The notes beneath the pieces are model-generated. The model ran no database searches. It saw nothing but the letters and a program-made list of their open reading frames with translations, and was not told the DNA's origin. The position numbers were made by a program, and so were the translations under genes. From Bacteroidota bacterium (GTDB lineage: Bacteria > Bacteroidota > Ignavibacteria > UBA10030 > UBA8401): a stretch of 60,515 nt of DNA. This document shows, one piece after another, positions 36,398 to 45,864 of the stretch (the stretch's first letter is position 1; every line of letters starts with the position of its first letter). Where the stretch lies: the NCBI GenBank assembly GCA_008933835.1, contig WBUG01000012.1, forward strand, positions 1 to 60,515, written 5' to 3'.

Positions 36398-39300
36398 ATG
36401 TATCTCTCCAAACTGGAAATATTCGGCTTCAAGTCCTTCGCCAACAAGGTGGGGCTCTCGTTCGACATCGGCCTCACCGCCATCGTGGGACCGAACGGCT
36501 GCGGCAAGACGAACGTGGTGGACGCCATCCGCTGGGCGCTGGGCGAGCAGAAGCCGAGCCGGCTCCGTTCGGACAAGATGGAGGACGTCATCTTCAACGG
36601 CACCAAGAACCGCAAGCCGCTCGGCCTCGCGGAGGTGTCGCTCACCATCGAGAACACGAAAGGAATCCTCCCCTCCGAGTACAAGGAGGTGACCATCACC
36701 CGCCGCGTGTACCGCTCCGGCGAGAGCGAGTACTTCCTCAACAAGACCCTCTGCCGCCTGAAGGACATCAAGGACCTCTTCATGGACACCGGCATGGGGA
36801 GCGACGCGTACTCCGTGATCGAACTGAAGATGATCGAGACCATCCTCAGCGACAAAGCGGACGAACGGCGCCGGCTGTTCGAGGAGGCGGCGGGCGTGAC
36901 GAAGTACAAGGTGCGGCGGAAGGAGACCTTCACGAAGCTGGACCACGTGCAGCAGGACCTGAACCGGGTGAACGACATCGTGAAGGAGGTGCAGAAGGCG
37001 GTCAACTCGCTCGAGCGGCAGGCGCACAAGGCCGAACAGTTCAACGCGCTGTCGGCGGCGCTGAAGGAGAAGGAAGTGCATCTGCTGGAGCGGGAGTACG
37101 CCGAGGTCCTCGGCTCCATCGGTCCGCTCCGCGAGAAGCTCACCACCGCGGTGGACGAGAAGCAGAAGATCAGCGACGAGCTCTCCGCGGAGGAGGGGCT
37201 GCTCGACACGCTGCGGGGCGAACTGGAGGAGCTCGAAGGACGCCTGAACGACGTGCAGACCGAGCTCAACGAGCACCAGCAGCGCATCAACCTTGTGCAG
37301 CAGGCGCGGGTGAAGGCCTCCGAGCGCACCATCTCGCTGAACGAGGCCATCGAACGGTACGAGCGGGAGAAGCAGGAGCTGCAGGAGCAGATGGCCGAGC
37401 TCGAACGGCGGGCGGAGGAGCTCGCCGCCGTCATCGAACGGGCCCACGCCGAGTCCGGCGCCGCGGCCGCGCACTACGCCGCGAAGAAGGAGGAGCTGGA
37501 CGCCTTCACGGCGCAGGTGGACGAGAAGAAGGCCGAAGTGAAGGCGAAGCAGGACGCCGTCATCGCACTGCTCCACGAGCTCTCCACCAAACGGAACGAA
37601 TACGAACGCATCAAGGCGCGGCTGGAGAACATCAACGGACGGCTCGAGTACTCCGGCGAGGAGAACGCCGTCTACGCGCAGGACATCGGGAAGAACACCG
37701 AGGCCGTGGCCGGTCTCACCGCGCAGGACCGCGAGCTCCGCCGCCGCTTCGCCGAAGCCGAGCTGAAGGCGCAGGACGCCGAGCGCCGGCGTGCGGAACT
37801 CCGGCAGGAGATCGAAGGGCTGAAGAACCGCGCGTTCGAGCTCCGCTCCTCCGCCGAACGGAAGCGCTCCCGGCTCGAGTTCCTGCAGGGGCTCGTGGAG
37901 AGCCATGAAGGCTTCTCCGAAGGGGCGAAGTACCTGCTCTCCGACGGCAGCGGCGCCGCGATGGTGCTCACCACCGTGGCGGACGCCTTCGCCAGCACGG
38001 CCGAACACCGTATCGCCGTCGAGGCGGCGCTCGGCGAGTTCGCCGGATGTCTGGTGGTCGCCACCATCGACGACGCGCACCGGGCGGTGGAGATCCTCCG
38101 CGAACAGGGGAAGGGACGCGCCACGTTCATCTGTCTCGAATCGGTCCCCGGCGCTCCGCGCGCGGCCGGCCGTTCCGGTCCGGGGGTCGTCGCCTGGGCG
38201 TCCGATGTGGTGACGTGCGACGAACGGTACCGCCGGCTGCGCGACTTCCTCTTCGCCGACACCGCGCTGGTGAGCGACGTGAAGAGCGCCGCCGCCCTGG
38301 TGCGGAAGGACCCGTCGCTGCGCTGCGTCACGCTCGACGGCGAACTGGTCACCGGGTCCGGCATCCTGCGGGGGGGGAGCCTGCGCACGGAGGACGGCGG
38401 GATGATCGGCAAGAAGGCGCAGATCGAGGAGCTCGCGGCCGAACTGCGGTCGCTGGAGGAGGAACAGGAGAGCGTCCGGAAGGGGACCGCGGACGCCGAA
38501 GCGGCCCTCGCCGCGGCGGGGTCGAAGGAGCTGGCGGACGAGGTGAAGCGCATCGAACAGCAGATGACCGCGGTCGAGATGCGCATCGCGCAGACCGAGT
38601 ACGAGAAGAAGCGGATGCTGGAGAACGTCGAGCGCAACGAGGCGGAGAACCGCCGCCTGCGCGAGGAGGCCGACGGCCTGACGAACGACCTCGCCGCGCT
38701 CACCCCCGCCATCGGGGAACTGGAACGGCGGAAGTCGCTGGCGGAGCAGCAGTCCGGCGCCACCGCGAGCGAGCTGGAGACGATGGAAGTGATGTGGAAC
38801 GAGTTCTCGAAGGTGGCCGCCGACGCGCAGCTCGAGATGATGCGGCTCGAGAACGAGGAGAAGAACGCCGCGCGGGAGCGCGAGTACACCACCGCCACCG
38901 TCGCGAACCTGCGGAACGCCGGGGTCCAGCGCGACGCGGACATCGGCGGCGCCCGCGGCGAGATCGCGCGCCTCGAAGGGGAGCTCGTCACCAACGCCTT
39001 CGAGCTCGAGGGGCTCGACGCCGGCCTGAAGGAGATCGTGGAGCGCAAGCGCGTGGCCCAGAGCGACTTCAACCGCACCCGGAACCGTGCGCACGACATC
39101 GAACTGAAGCTGAAGGACGCCCGCCGGCTGCACGACACCTCGCTCTCCCGCTCGCACGAACTGGAACTGCGCATCTCGGAGCTGACGATGAAGGCGCAGA
39201 ACCTCGTAGCGCGCGCGAAGGACGAACTGGACTTCACGCTCGAGCTCAGGGAGTTCCCCGCCGAAGAGCCGTTCGCCATCGAAGAACTGCGCGACGAGGT

Positions 39301-39946
39301 GAAGGGGATGAAGGAGAAGATCCGCTCCCTCGGCGCGGTGAACTTCGCCGCGTTCGACGAGTACAAGACGGAGAGCGAACGGCTCACGTTCATCACCGGA
39401 CAGCGGGACGACCTCATCGAGTCCGAGAAGACCCTGCTGCAGACCATCGAAGAGATCAACGCCACGGCGCAGCGCGAGTTCCTCTCCACCTTCGAGAAGA
39501 TCCGCGAGAACTTCATCGCCACGTTCAAGGGACTGTTCGACGAGGGGGACGAGTGCGACCTGCAGCTGGAGAAGGACGCCGACCCGCTCGAGGCGCGCAT
39601 CGAGATCACCGCGAAACCGCGCGGCAAGCGGCCGACCTCCATCGACCTGCTCTCCGGCGGCGAGAAGACCCTCACCGCCATCGCCCTGCTCTTCGCCATC
39701 TACCTGGTGAAGCCCTCGCCGTTCTGCATCCTGGACGAGGTGGACGCGCCGCTGGACGATTCCAACATCGACCGGTTCGCGCGCATCATCCGGAAGTTCA
39801 GCGACAACACCCAGTTTATCATCGTCACGCACAACAAGCGCACGATGGAAGCGGCGAACGCCATGTACGGCGTGACGATGGAGGAGCAGGGGGTCTCCAA
39901 GCTCGTGTCGGTGCGGTTCAATCAGAACGCGGTGGCGACGAATTGA
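36398..39946 (+). CDS. smc: Chromosome segregation protein SMC
   Basis: ATPase of the condensin-like SMC-ScpAB complex that organises and separates the chromosome. The 1182-residue protein has Walker A GPNGCGKT (31-38), long coiled coils (about 165-495 and 690-1020) flanking a hinge domain (about 503-680, SHEGFSEGAKYLL onward), and the C-terminal head with the signature LSGGEKTL (1085-1092) and Walker B ILDEVDAPLDDSN. All positions needed for ATP hydrolysis look intact. It starts 18 bases after the GH2-like gene, and its TGA overlaps the TTG of the following phosphatase gene. Confidence 0.97.
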   Translation: MYLSKLEIFGFKSFANKVGLSFDIGLTAIVGPNGCGKTNVVDAIRWALGEQKPSRLRSDKMEDVIFNGTKNRKPLGLAEVSLTIENTKGILPSEYKEVTITRRVYRSGESEYFLNKTLCRLKDIKDLFMDTGMGSDAYSVIELKMIETILSDKADERRRLFEEAAGVTKYKVRRKETFTKLDHVQQDLNRVNDIVKEVQKAVNSLERQAHKAEQFNALSAALKEKEVHLLEREYAEVLGSIGPLREKLTTAVDEKQKISDELSAEEGLLDTLRGELEELEGRLNDVQTELNEHQQRINLVQQARVKASERTISLNEAIERYEREKQELQEQMAELERRAEELAAVIERAHAESGAAAAHYAAKKEELDAFTAQVDEKKAEVKAKQDAVIALLHELSTKRNEYERIKARLENINGRLEYSGEENAVYAQDIGKNTEAVAGLTAQDRELRRRFAEAELKAQDAERRRAELRQEIEGLKNRAFELRSSAERKRSRLEFLQGLVESHEGFSEGAKYLLSDGSGAAMVLTTVADAFASTAEHRIAVEAALGEFAGCLVVATIDDAHRAVEILREQGKGRATFICLESVPGAPRAAGRSGPGVVAWASDVVTCDERYRRLRDFLFADTALVSDVKSAAALVRKDPSLRCVTLDGELVTGSGILRGGSLRTEDGGMIGKKAQIEELAAELRSLEEEQESVRKGTADAEAALAAAGSKELADEVKRIEQQMTAVEMRIAQTEYEKKRMLENVERNEAENRRLREEADGLTNDLAALTPAIGELERRKSLAEQQSGATASELETMEVMWNEFSKVAADAQLEMMRLENEEKNAAREREYTTATVANLRNAGVQRDADIGGARGEIARLEGELVTNAFELEGLDAGLKEIVERKRVAQSDFNRTRNRAHDIELKLKDARRLHDTSLSRSHELELRISELTMKAQNLVARAKDELDFTLELREFPAEEPFAIEELRDEVKGMKEKIRSLGAVNFAAFDEYKTESERLTFITGQRDDLIESEKTLLQTIEEINATAQREFLSTFEKIRENFIATFKGLFDEGDECDLQLEKDADPLEARIEITAKPRGKRPTSIDLLSGGEKTLTAIALLFAIYLVKPSPFCILDEVDAPLDDSNIDRFARIIRKFSDNTQFIIVTHNKRTMEAANAMYGVTMEEQGVSKLVSVRFNQNAVATN

Positions 39947-40668
39947 GCGGCGAGCTCACCTATACGGTCTTCACGGACTTCGACGGCACCGTCGCCCTCC
40001 GCGACGTGGGGGACGCGATGTTCGAGCGCTTCGGCGACGTTCCGGCCTGCGCCGCGGCGTTCGACGCGTACCGGCGCGGCGAGATCGACGCCCGGCAGTG
40101 CTGGGAACGGGGCTTCGCCACCATGCGCCCCGTCTCCCGCGGCGAGTTCCTCCGCTTCACGGAGGAGCACCGTGTGGACGACTCGTTCCCCGCGTTTGCC
40201 GAGTACTGCGCTGGTCTTGGCATCCCCGTGACGGTGCTCAGCGACGGTTTCGACGCGTACATCGGTCCCATCCTGGAACGGGCGGGATTCTCGTCGTTGC
40301 CGCGCTACTCGAACGAGCTCGAGTTCCGTCCGGACGGCACCGCCGCGCCCCGCTTCCCGTACACCGACGCCGAGTGCCGCCGCTGCGCCAACTGCAAGCG
40401 GAACCACCTGCTGACCCGCTCGCACGACGGCCAGGTGATCGTGTACATCGGCGACGGCGTGTCGGACCGGTGCCCCGCGCAGTATGCGGACATCGTCTTC
40501 GCGAAGGACGCGCTCGTACCCTTCTGCGAGACGCACAACATCACCTTCCACCGGTTCGGCACATTCGGAGACGTGCTCTCGCGCTTCCGGAGCATCGTCG
40601 AGACCGAGCGCCCGAAGAAACGGCGCACCGCCGACCTGGCGCGGAAGGACATCTTCATCGGGGAATGA
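39943..40668 (+). CDS. HAD-superfamily phosphatase, MtnX/SerB-like
   Basis: A 241-residue HAD-IB type phosphatase. Motif I is FTDFDGTV with nucleophile Asp12 and Asp14. Motif II is TVLSDGFD, and motif III/IV is YIGDGVSDRCPA. A cap domain lies between motifs I and II. MtnX acts on a methionine-salvage enol phosphate and SerB on phosphoserine; the sequence does not separate these, though the helical cap and CRRCANCKRNHL cysteine cluster (about residues 145-158) are as in MtnX-like proteins. Start is a TTG overlapping the smc stop by four bases; no other start exists before residue 26, and smc coupling would supply ribosomes. Confidence 0.8.
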   Translation: MSGELTYTVFTDFDGTVALRDVGDAMFERFGDVPACAAAFDAYRRGEIDARQCWERGFATMRPVSRGEFLRFTEEHRVDDSFPAFAEYCAGLGIPVTVLSDGFDAYIGPILERAGFSSLPRYSNELEFRPDGTAAPRFPYTDAECRRCANCKRNHLLTRSHDGQVIVYIGDGVSDRCPAQYADIVFAKDALVPFCETHNITFHRFGTFGDVLSRFRSIVETERPKKRRTADLARKDIFIGE

Positions 40669-40670
40669 CC

Positions 40671-41249
40671 ATGGACATCCGCCTGAAAATATTCGAACTC
40701 CGCAGCTACACGCCCCTTCCCTTCGTGGCGCTCATGCTCATCTACGCTGAGCCCACCCCGGTCACCCTCGCGGCGGGTCTCGCCCTGGCGCTGCTCGGCG
40801 AGGCGCTGCGCTTCTGGGGGGTCTCCATCGTCGGCAGCGAGACGAGGACCACCGGCGCGGTCGGAGCGACGAACCTCATCACGGACGGCCCGTTCGGCCA
40901 TGTGCGGAACCCGCTCTACGTCGGCAACATCATGATGTACGTCGGCTGCGGCATCATGTCCAACGCGCTCGCCCCGTGGCTCTCCGTCGCGGCGTTCCTC
41001 TGGTTCGCGCTGCAGTACCACCTGATCGTTTCGCGCGAGGAGGAGCACCTCCGGCAGGCGTTCGGGAGCGAATACGAGACCTACGTGCGGAACGTTCCGC
41101 GCTTCCTGCCGCGCCTCTCCCGGTACCGCGGCGAGCATTCGTTCCACCGCGGACCGGACCTGGCGAGAGGGCTCGCCTCCGAGACCCGCACGTTGCAGGG
41201 CTTCGCCGTCGTCGTCGTGCTCATCATCGCCCGGTACTTCGTCCGCTGA
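40671..41249 (+). CDS. Isoprenylcysteine methyltransferase-like membrane protein
   Basis: A 192-residue integral membrane protein with about five hydrophobic segments. The SAM-binding signature of the ICMT/phospholipid methyltransferase group is clear: GPFGHVRNPLYVG (73-85), then SREEEHLRQAFGSEYETY (121-138). Such bacterial proteins methylate lipids or unidentified membrane substrates; there is no prenylated-protein system here. Two ATGs are possible; the one six bases further is used because GGGGA then lies at a good distance. It sits directly upstream of lpxB, so a role in lipid modification of the envelope is plausible but inferred. Confidence 0.85.
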   Translation: MDIRLKIFELRSYTPLPFVALMLIYAEPTPVTLAAGLALALLGEALRFWGVSIVGSETRTTGAVGATNLITDGPFGHVRNPLYVGNIMMYVGCGIMSNALAPWLSVAAFLWFALQYHLIVSREEEHLRQAFGSEYETYVRNVPRFLPRLSRYRGEHSFHRGPDLARGLASETRTLQGFAVVVVLIIARYFVR

Positions 41250-41253
41250 CGCC

Positions 41254-42369
41254 GTGAACCGCGTGATGATGATAGCGGGCGAAGCCTCCGGCGACGCGCA
41301 CGGTGCCGGGGTCGTCCGGGAGCTGCTCCGCCGTCATCCGGGGATGGACATCACGGGCATCGGCGGAGACCTGATGCGCGGCGCCGGGATGCGGACGGTC
41401 TTCCATGTGCGGGAGATGTCGTTCATGGGGTTCGTGGAGGTCATCCGTCACCTGCCGTTCATCCGCCGGGTGGAACGGACGCTGGAGGCGCTGCTGGACC
41501 GGGAACGACCCGATGCGGTGGTGCTCATCGACTATCCGGGGTTCAATCTCCGCTTCGCCCGTGCGGCGAAGCGCCGCGGCATCACGGTCATCTATTACAT
41601 CAGTCCGCAGGTGTGGGCCTGGAAGAAGGGACGCGTGAAGCGGATGAAGGAGCTCATCGACCGGATGCTGGTCGTCTTCCCGTTCGAGGTCCCCATCTAC
41701 GAAAAGGAGGGGATCCCGGTGCGGTTCGTCGGACATCCGCTGGTGGAGGAGATGAAGGAGGGGGCGACGCGCGAAGCGTTCTGCGCGAAGCACGGACTCG
41801 ATCCGGCGAAGGGGATCATCGCCGTCATTCCGGGAAGCCGGAAACAGGAGGTGCGGGGGCTGTTCCGGACGATGGCGGCCGCCGCGCTCGAAGTGGCGGG
41901 GAGCGGCCGGCAGGTGGCCGTGGCGGTCGCTCCGAACCTGACAATGGACGAATACGCGCACGGCGTATCGCACGGTGCGAACGTCGTCTTCGTCCGCAAC
42001 GATACGCACGACGTGATGAAGCACGCGGAGTTCGCGTTCGTCGCCTCCGGCACCGCGACGCTCGAGACCGCCTGCAGCGGCACCCCCATGGTGGTGGTCT
42101 ACCGCACGGCCCCGGTCACCTACTGGATCGCGCGTCTCGTCATCCGCATCCGCAACATCGCGCTGGTGAACATCGTCGCCGGACGCACGGTGGTGCCGGA
42201 ACTGCTGCAGGACGCCGTGACCGTCCCCGCGCTGGTGAAGGAGGCCGCCGCCATCCTCTCGGACGACGCGCGTCGCGAGACGATGACGAAGGAACTGGCG
42301 CGCGTGCGCGAACTCCTCGGCGGTCCCGGCGCGGCCGCACGGGTCGCGGACGCCATCCTGACGGCATGA
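41254..42369 (+). CDS. lpxB: Lipid-A-disaccharide synthase
   Basis: GT19 glycosyltransferase that joins UDP-2,3-diacylglucosamine and lipid X to form the lipid A disaccharide at the inner membrane. The start is a GTG giving MNRVMMIAGEASGD, with the N-terminal AGEASGDAHGA motif (8-18). Further conserved parts are DYPGFNLRFA, YYISPQVWAWKKGR, VFPFEVPIYEK and FVGHPLVEE. The C-terminal UDP-binding region has AFVASGTATLETACSGTPMV. The length is 371 residues. Its stop overlaps the next ATG by four bases; lpxB, the acyltransferase and lpxK form a lipid A operon segment. Confidence 0.96.
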   Translation: MNRVMMIAGEASGDAHGAGVVRELLRRHPGMDITGIGGDLMRGAGMRTVFHVREMSFMGFVEVIRHLPFIRRVERTLEALLDRERPDAVVLIDYPGFNLRFARAAKRRGITVIYYISPQVWAWKKGRVKRMKELIDRMLVVFPFEVPIYEKEGIPVRFVGHPLVEEMKEGATREAFCAKHGLDPAKGIIAVIPGSRKQEVRGLFRTMAAAALEVAGSGRQVAVAVAPNLTMDEYAHGVSHGANVVFVRNDTHDVMKHAEFAFVASGTATLETACSGTPMVVVYRTAPVTYWIARLVIRIRNIALVNIVAGRTVVPELLQDAVTVPALVKEAAAILSDDARRETMTKELARVRELLGGPGAAARVADAILTA

Positions 42370-43019
42370 AGCACCGCGCGCTCATCCTGCTGATGCGGAG
42401 CGTGCTGTGGCGCATCGTCCTTCTCTGGTGCCGGACGCTGCGCATCACCCGCGTCGGCGCAGGACCGGCGGACGCGCTGCGGGCGTCGGGTCGGAACTAC
42501 GTGGCGGCGTTCTGGCACGGGACGATGTTCACGGGATGGTATCTGCTCCGGCCCGTCGGAGGAGAGCGGATGTCGGCCCTCGTGAGCCAGAGCAAGGACG
42601 GGGCGTACCTTTCGGCGATGCTGGAACGATGGGGATTCACGATGATCCGCGGATCGAGCCATATCGGCGGGAAGGAGGCGATGCAGCTGATGACCGCCGC
42701 GGTCAGCGGCGGGAGTTCGCTCGCCATCACGCCGGACGGACCGCGCGGACCGAAGCGGGAGATGAAGATGGGCGCGGTGCGGACCGCGCAGAAATGCGGC
42801 GTGCCGCTGCTGCTCATCGGTATCGCGGCTGAGAGGCAGCGTGTGATGGGAAGCTGGGACGCGTTCGAGCTCCCGATGCCCTTCTCGCGGGTGACCGCGG
42901 TGTACAGCGAACCGGTGACGGTGCCGGCGGAGCTCGACGGTCCGCCGCTCGATGAGTTCAGGAAGCGCATGCAGGAACGGTTGAACGAACTGACCGCCGC
43001 CGCGGAGGCGGGCGTATGA
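42366..43019 (+). CDS. DUF374 lysophospholipid/lipid A acyltransferase family protein
   Basis: A 217-residue inner-membrane-associated acyltransferase of the LPLAT superfamily (DUF374). It has the catalytic-type histidine in AFWHGTMF (H51, variant of HX4D) and the substrate loop ITPDGPRGP (121-129). An N-terminal hydrophobic stretch (about 6-22) anchors it. DUF374 proteins are often encoded with lpx genes and are thought to add secondary acyl chains to lipid A precursors or act on phospholipids; the exact substrate is not shown. It lies between lpxB and lpxK with four-base overlaps on both sides. Confidence 0.85.
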   Translation: MKHRALILLMRSVLWRIVLLWCRTLRITRVGAGPADALRASGRNYVAAFWHGTMFTGWYLLRPVGGERMSALVSQSKDGAYLSAMLERWGFTMIRGSSHIGGKEAMQLMTAAVSGGSSLAITPDGPRGPKREMKMGAVRTAQKCGVPLLLIGIAAERQRVMGSWDAFELPMPFSRVTAVYSEPVTVPAELDGPPLDEFRKRMQERLNELTAAAEAGV

Positions 43020-44056
43020 GACCGCATCCGGCGCTCCTCCCGCTGTCGTGGCTGTACGGCCTGGCGGTCACGCTCCGCAATGCGGCGTACGATACGGGAC
43101 TGTTCTCCGCCTCCGACGCCGGTGTACCGGTCATCTCCATCGGGAACATCACCGCAGGAGGGACGGGCAAAACGCCGGTCACGGCCGACGCTGCGCACAC
43201 GCTGCTCGCCGCCGGCATCCCGGCCGCGGTCGTGAGCCGCGGGTACGGACGGCGGACCGCCGGAACGGTGGTCGTGAGCGACGGACGGAACCTGCTGGCG
43301 ACGGCGGACGAGGGAGGGGACGAACCGGTGCTGCTCGCGGCGTCGGTCCCCGGTCTCGTGGTCATCGCCGACGAGGACCGTGTGCGCGGCGCGCGCATCG
43401 CCGTGGAGCGGTTCGGCGTCCGGTGCGTGCTGCTCGACGACGGATTCCAGCACCGGCGGCTGAAGCGCGACCTCGATATCGTGCTGATGAACGAACAGCG
43501 TCCGCCGTTCGTTACGGCGCTGCTGCCGGCGGGATACCGACGCGAACCGCTGAGCCGATTCGCGCGGGCGCAGGCCGTGATGGTGACGAAATCCCGTTCA
43601 CCGGAAGCGGCGGCGGCGCTGCTCTCCAGACCGGAGCTGTCGCATGCCCTCCATCGCTTCACCGCATCGTACGAGGGTGACGGCGTGACCGATATCGTGA
43701 CGGGAGAGCGGCGGCCGCTCGATGCTCTCCGCGGTCTTCCGGTGGCGGCGCTCTGCGGCATCGCCGAACCGGAGGGATTCCTGCATGCGCTGACGGCGGC
43801 GGGTGCCGATGTCACCGAGCGAACGGTGTTTGCGGACCATCACCGGTACACGGAGGCGGATGTCCGCTCCGTCCGCGAGCGGGCGGAACGCAGCGGCGCG
43901 CGGCTCGTGATGACCACGGAGAAGGACGCGGTGAAACTGAGACCCCTGGCCGGCGGGTTCGGCGGTGTGCCGGTGTCGGCCCTGACGATGCGCGTCCGCA
44001 TCGCAGAACGGGAACGATGGAAGGAGATGCTGCTCGCAGCGGCACGAACGGTATGA
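43016..44056 (+). CDS. lpxK: Tetraacyldisaccharide 4'-kinase
   Basis: Membrane-bound P-loop kinase that phosphorylates the lipid A disaccharide 4' position, yielding lipid IVA. Conserved features are the N-terminal hydrophobic region, Walker A-like NITAGGTGKTP (44-54), SRGYGRR, and LLDDGFQHRRLKRDLDIVL. The 346-residue length is usual. It completes the LpxB/LpxK pair and confirms that the organism makes lipid A. The ATG and the downstream gene ATG both overlap neighbouring stops by four bases. Confidence 0.96.
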   Translation: MRPHPALLPLSWLYGLAVTLRNAAYDTGLFSASDAGVPVISIGNITAGGTGKTPVTADAAHTLLAAGIPAAVVSRGYGRRTAGTVVVSDGRNLLATADEGGDEPVLLAASVPGLVVIADEDRVRGARIAVERFGVRCVLLDDGFQHRRLKRDLDIVLMNEQRPPFVTALLPAGYRREPLSRFARAQAVMVTKSRSPEAAAALLSRPELSHALHRFTASYEGDGVTDIVTGERRPLDALRGLPVAALCGIAEPEGFLHALTAAGADVTERTVFADHHRYTEADVRSVRERAERSGARLVMTTEKDAVKLRPLAGGFGGVPVSALTMRVRIAERERWKEMLLAAARTV

Positions 44057-44745
44057 AGATCGCGGTCACCCATTGCGGAGAGGAAGAGAAGCAGTCCGTC
44101 TATCTGGACTGGCTTCGGTCGTTCGCCCCGAACGCGGCATGGGTGACCGTTGCGGCGCCCGGCACGGAGGAGGGGCTGTTCGGTTACCATGGACTGGTGC
44201 TCACCGGCGGCGGGGACGTCGATCCCTTCTTCTCCAAGGCCGAACCGGCGGAACTGGTGCGCGCATGCGACCGCGAACGCGACACGTTCGAGTTCCGCCT
44301 CATCGGCGAGGCGATGAAACACCGCGTACCGATGCTCGGCATCTGCCGCGGGATGCAGGTCGTCAACGTGTACTTCGGCGGAACGCTCACGGCGGACCTC
44401 GTGCACGACGAGCATCCCGACCATGAAACGCCTTCCGGCCGCTCCGGCCGGACCCACACGGTGGAGGTGTACGCCGCCACGCTGCTCCGCTCCCTCACCG
44501 GTGCGGAGGAGGGGACGGTGAACACGTACCACCACCAGGCAGTGAAGGAGCTCGGCGGAGGACTCGCCGTCTCCTCCTGCTCCGAAGACGGCGTTCCCGA
44601 GTCGCTCGAGTGGAGCGAGAAGGAGGGGAAGCCGTTCCTCCTCGCGGTGCAGTGGCACCCGGAACGCATGGCGGACCGGGGGAACCCCTTCACCACGGCG
44701 GTGGCGGAGGCGTTCGTCCGCGCTGTGCAGTTGAACGCTTATTGA
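44053..44745 (+). CDS. Class I glutamine amidotransferase-like hydrolase (PuuD-type)
   Basis: A 230-residue gamma-glutamyl hydrolase-type amidotransferase. The catalytic triad is visible: Cys98 in LGICRGMQVVNV, and the His-x-Glu in AVQWHPERM. The sequence LTGGGDVDPFF near residue 50 and HTVEVYAATLL fit the gamma-glutamyl-GABA hydrolase (PuuD) branch. No synthetase partner is fused or adjacent, so it probably cleaves a gamma-glutamyl amide rather than feeding ammonia to another enzyme. Start ATG overlaps the lpxK stop by four bases. Substrate unknown. Confidence 0.85.
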   Translation: MKIAVTHCGEEEKQSVYLDWLRSFAPNAAWVTVAAPGTEEGLFGYHGLVLTGGGDVDPFFSKAEPAELVRACDRERDTFEFRLIGEAMKHRVPMLGICRGMQVVNVYFGGTLTADLVHDEHPDHETPSGRSGRTHTVEVYAATLLRSLTGAEEGTVNTYHHQAVKELGGGLAVSSCSEDGVPESLEWSEKEGKPFLLAVQWHPERMADRGNPFTTAVAEAFVRAVQLNAY

Positions 44746-44822
44746 CTGTTGTATCATCCGACCGCAGCGATGCGTCGTGTCCGTTCACGTATGGGGCTCC
44801 GCCCCGAAAGGAATAGTGCGCC

Positions 44823-45860
44823 ATGAAACTGTCCGATTACAAGTATCCCATCCCGCGGAACCTCATCGCGAAACATCCGGCCAATCCGCGGGACCATGCC
44901 CGGCTGCTGGTGGTCAACCGCGCGGATGAGACGTTCGAGGACCTCCACTTCTACGACATCGTGGACTTCTTCGAGAAGGGGGACGCCATCGTGGTGAACG
45001 ATACGAAGGTGTTCCAGGCGCGCCTCATCGGGAAGAAGGAGAAGACGAACGCGAAGATCGAGGTGTTCCTGCTCCGGCAGCTCAACGCCGAGGAGAACAT
45101 CTGGGACGTCATCGTCGACCCGGCGCGCAAGGTCCGCATCGGCAACAAGATCTACTTCGACAACGGGAACCTGTGGTGCGAGGTCATCGACAACACCACC
45201 TCCCGGGGCCGCACGGTGCGCTTCAACTACTCCGGCGACTTCTTCAAGGTGATCGACAAGATCGGCCTGACGCCGCTGCCGCAGTACATCAAGCGCGAGC
45301 CGACGCCGAAGGACAAGGACGCGTACCAGACCATCTTCGCGGAGAAGGTCGGCGCGGTCGCCGCCCCCACCGCGGGCCTGCACTTCACCCGTCCGCTCCT
45401 CAAGAAGCTGGAGCGGAAAGGGGTCGGCATCGCCCCCGTGCTGCTGCACATCGGCCTCGGCACCTTCCGCTCCGTGGAGGTGGAGGACCTGACGAAGCAC
45501 AAGATGGACTCCGAGTACTTCTCCGTCCCCGAATCGGCGGTGAAGGTGGTGAACAAGGCCATCGACGGCCGGAAGAAGGTGTGCGTGGTCGGCACGAGCG
45601 CGACCCGCGCCGTGGAGTCGGCCGTGACGACGGACGGCCACCTGAAGGTGCTCAGCGGATGGACCGACAAGTTCATCTTCCCGCCGTACGATTTCAAGAT
45701 CGCGGACCGGCTCATCACCAACTTCCACATGCCGGAATCGACCCTGCTGATGCTCGTCTCGGCCTTCGCCGGCCACGAGCTGGCGATGCGCGCCTACAAG
45801 CACGCCATCAAGAAGGGGTACCGGTTCTTCAGTTACGGCGACGCGATGCTCATCCTTTGA
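44823..45860 (+). CDS. queA: S-adenosylmethionine:tRNA ribosyltransferase-isomerase
   Basis: Transfers the ribosyl part of SAM to preQ1 in tRNA, forming epoxyqueuosine, in the synthesis of the anticodon base queuosine. The 345-residue sequence starts MKLSDYKYPIPRNLIAKHPA and contains DAIVVNDTKVFQARL, VGAVAAPTAGLHFT, HIGLGTFRSVEVEDL and TNFHMPESTLLMLVSAFAG, all diagnostic of QueA. A small GGGGC/GCCCC hairpin without a T run lies in the 77-base gap upstream, then AAAGGA ten bases before the ATG. The permease gene follows after four bases. Confidence 0.97.
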   Translation: MKLSDYKYPIPRNLIAKHPANPRDHARLLVVNRADETFEDLHFYDIVDFFEKGDAIVVNDTKVFQARLIGKKEKTNAKIEVFLLRQLNAEENIWDVIVDPARKVRIGNKIYFDNGNLWCEVIDNTTSRGRTVRFNYSGDFFKVIDKIGLTPLPQYIKREPTPKDKDAYQTIFAEKVGAVAAPTAGLHFTRPLLKKLERKGVGIAPVLLHIGLGTFRSVEVEDLTKHKMDSEYFSVPESAVKVVNKAIDGRKKVCVVGTSATRAVESAVTTDGHLKVLSGWTDKFIFPPYDFKIADRLITNFHMPESTLLMLVSAFAGHELAMRAYKHAIKKGYRFFSYGDAMLIL

Positions 45861-45864
45861 CGCC

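Noticed and set aside
34499-39832. Open frame of 1777 codons antisense to the GH2-like gene and smc
   Set aside because: Composition is Glu/Arg/Leu/His-rich without domains, caused by the codon bias of smc. No ribosome site or promoter was seen.
38047-39942. Long forward frame in smc, continuous with the HAD phosphatase frame
   Set aside because: Only the part after the smc stop has phosphatase motifs. The upstream part is an Arg-rich shadow, so the gene begins at the TTG overlapping the smc stop.
44793-44805. GGGGC/GCCCC hairpin upstream of queA as a preQ1 riboswitch
   Set aside because: A five-base stem with no A-rich tail and no conserved preQ1 aptamer pattern. queA is a possible target, but the sequence does not support a riboswitch.
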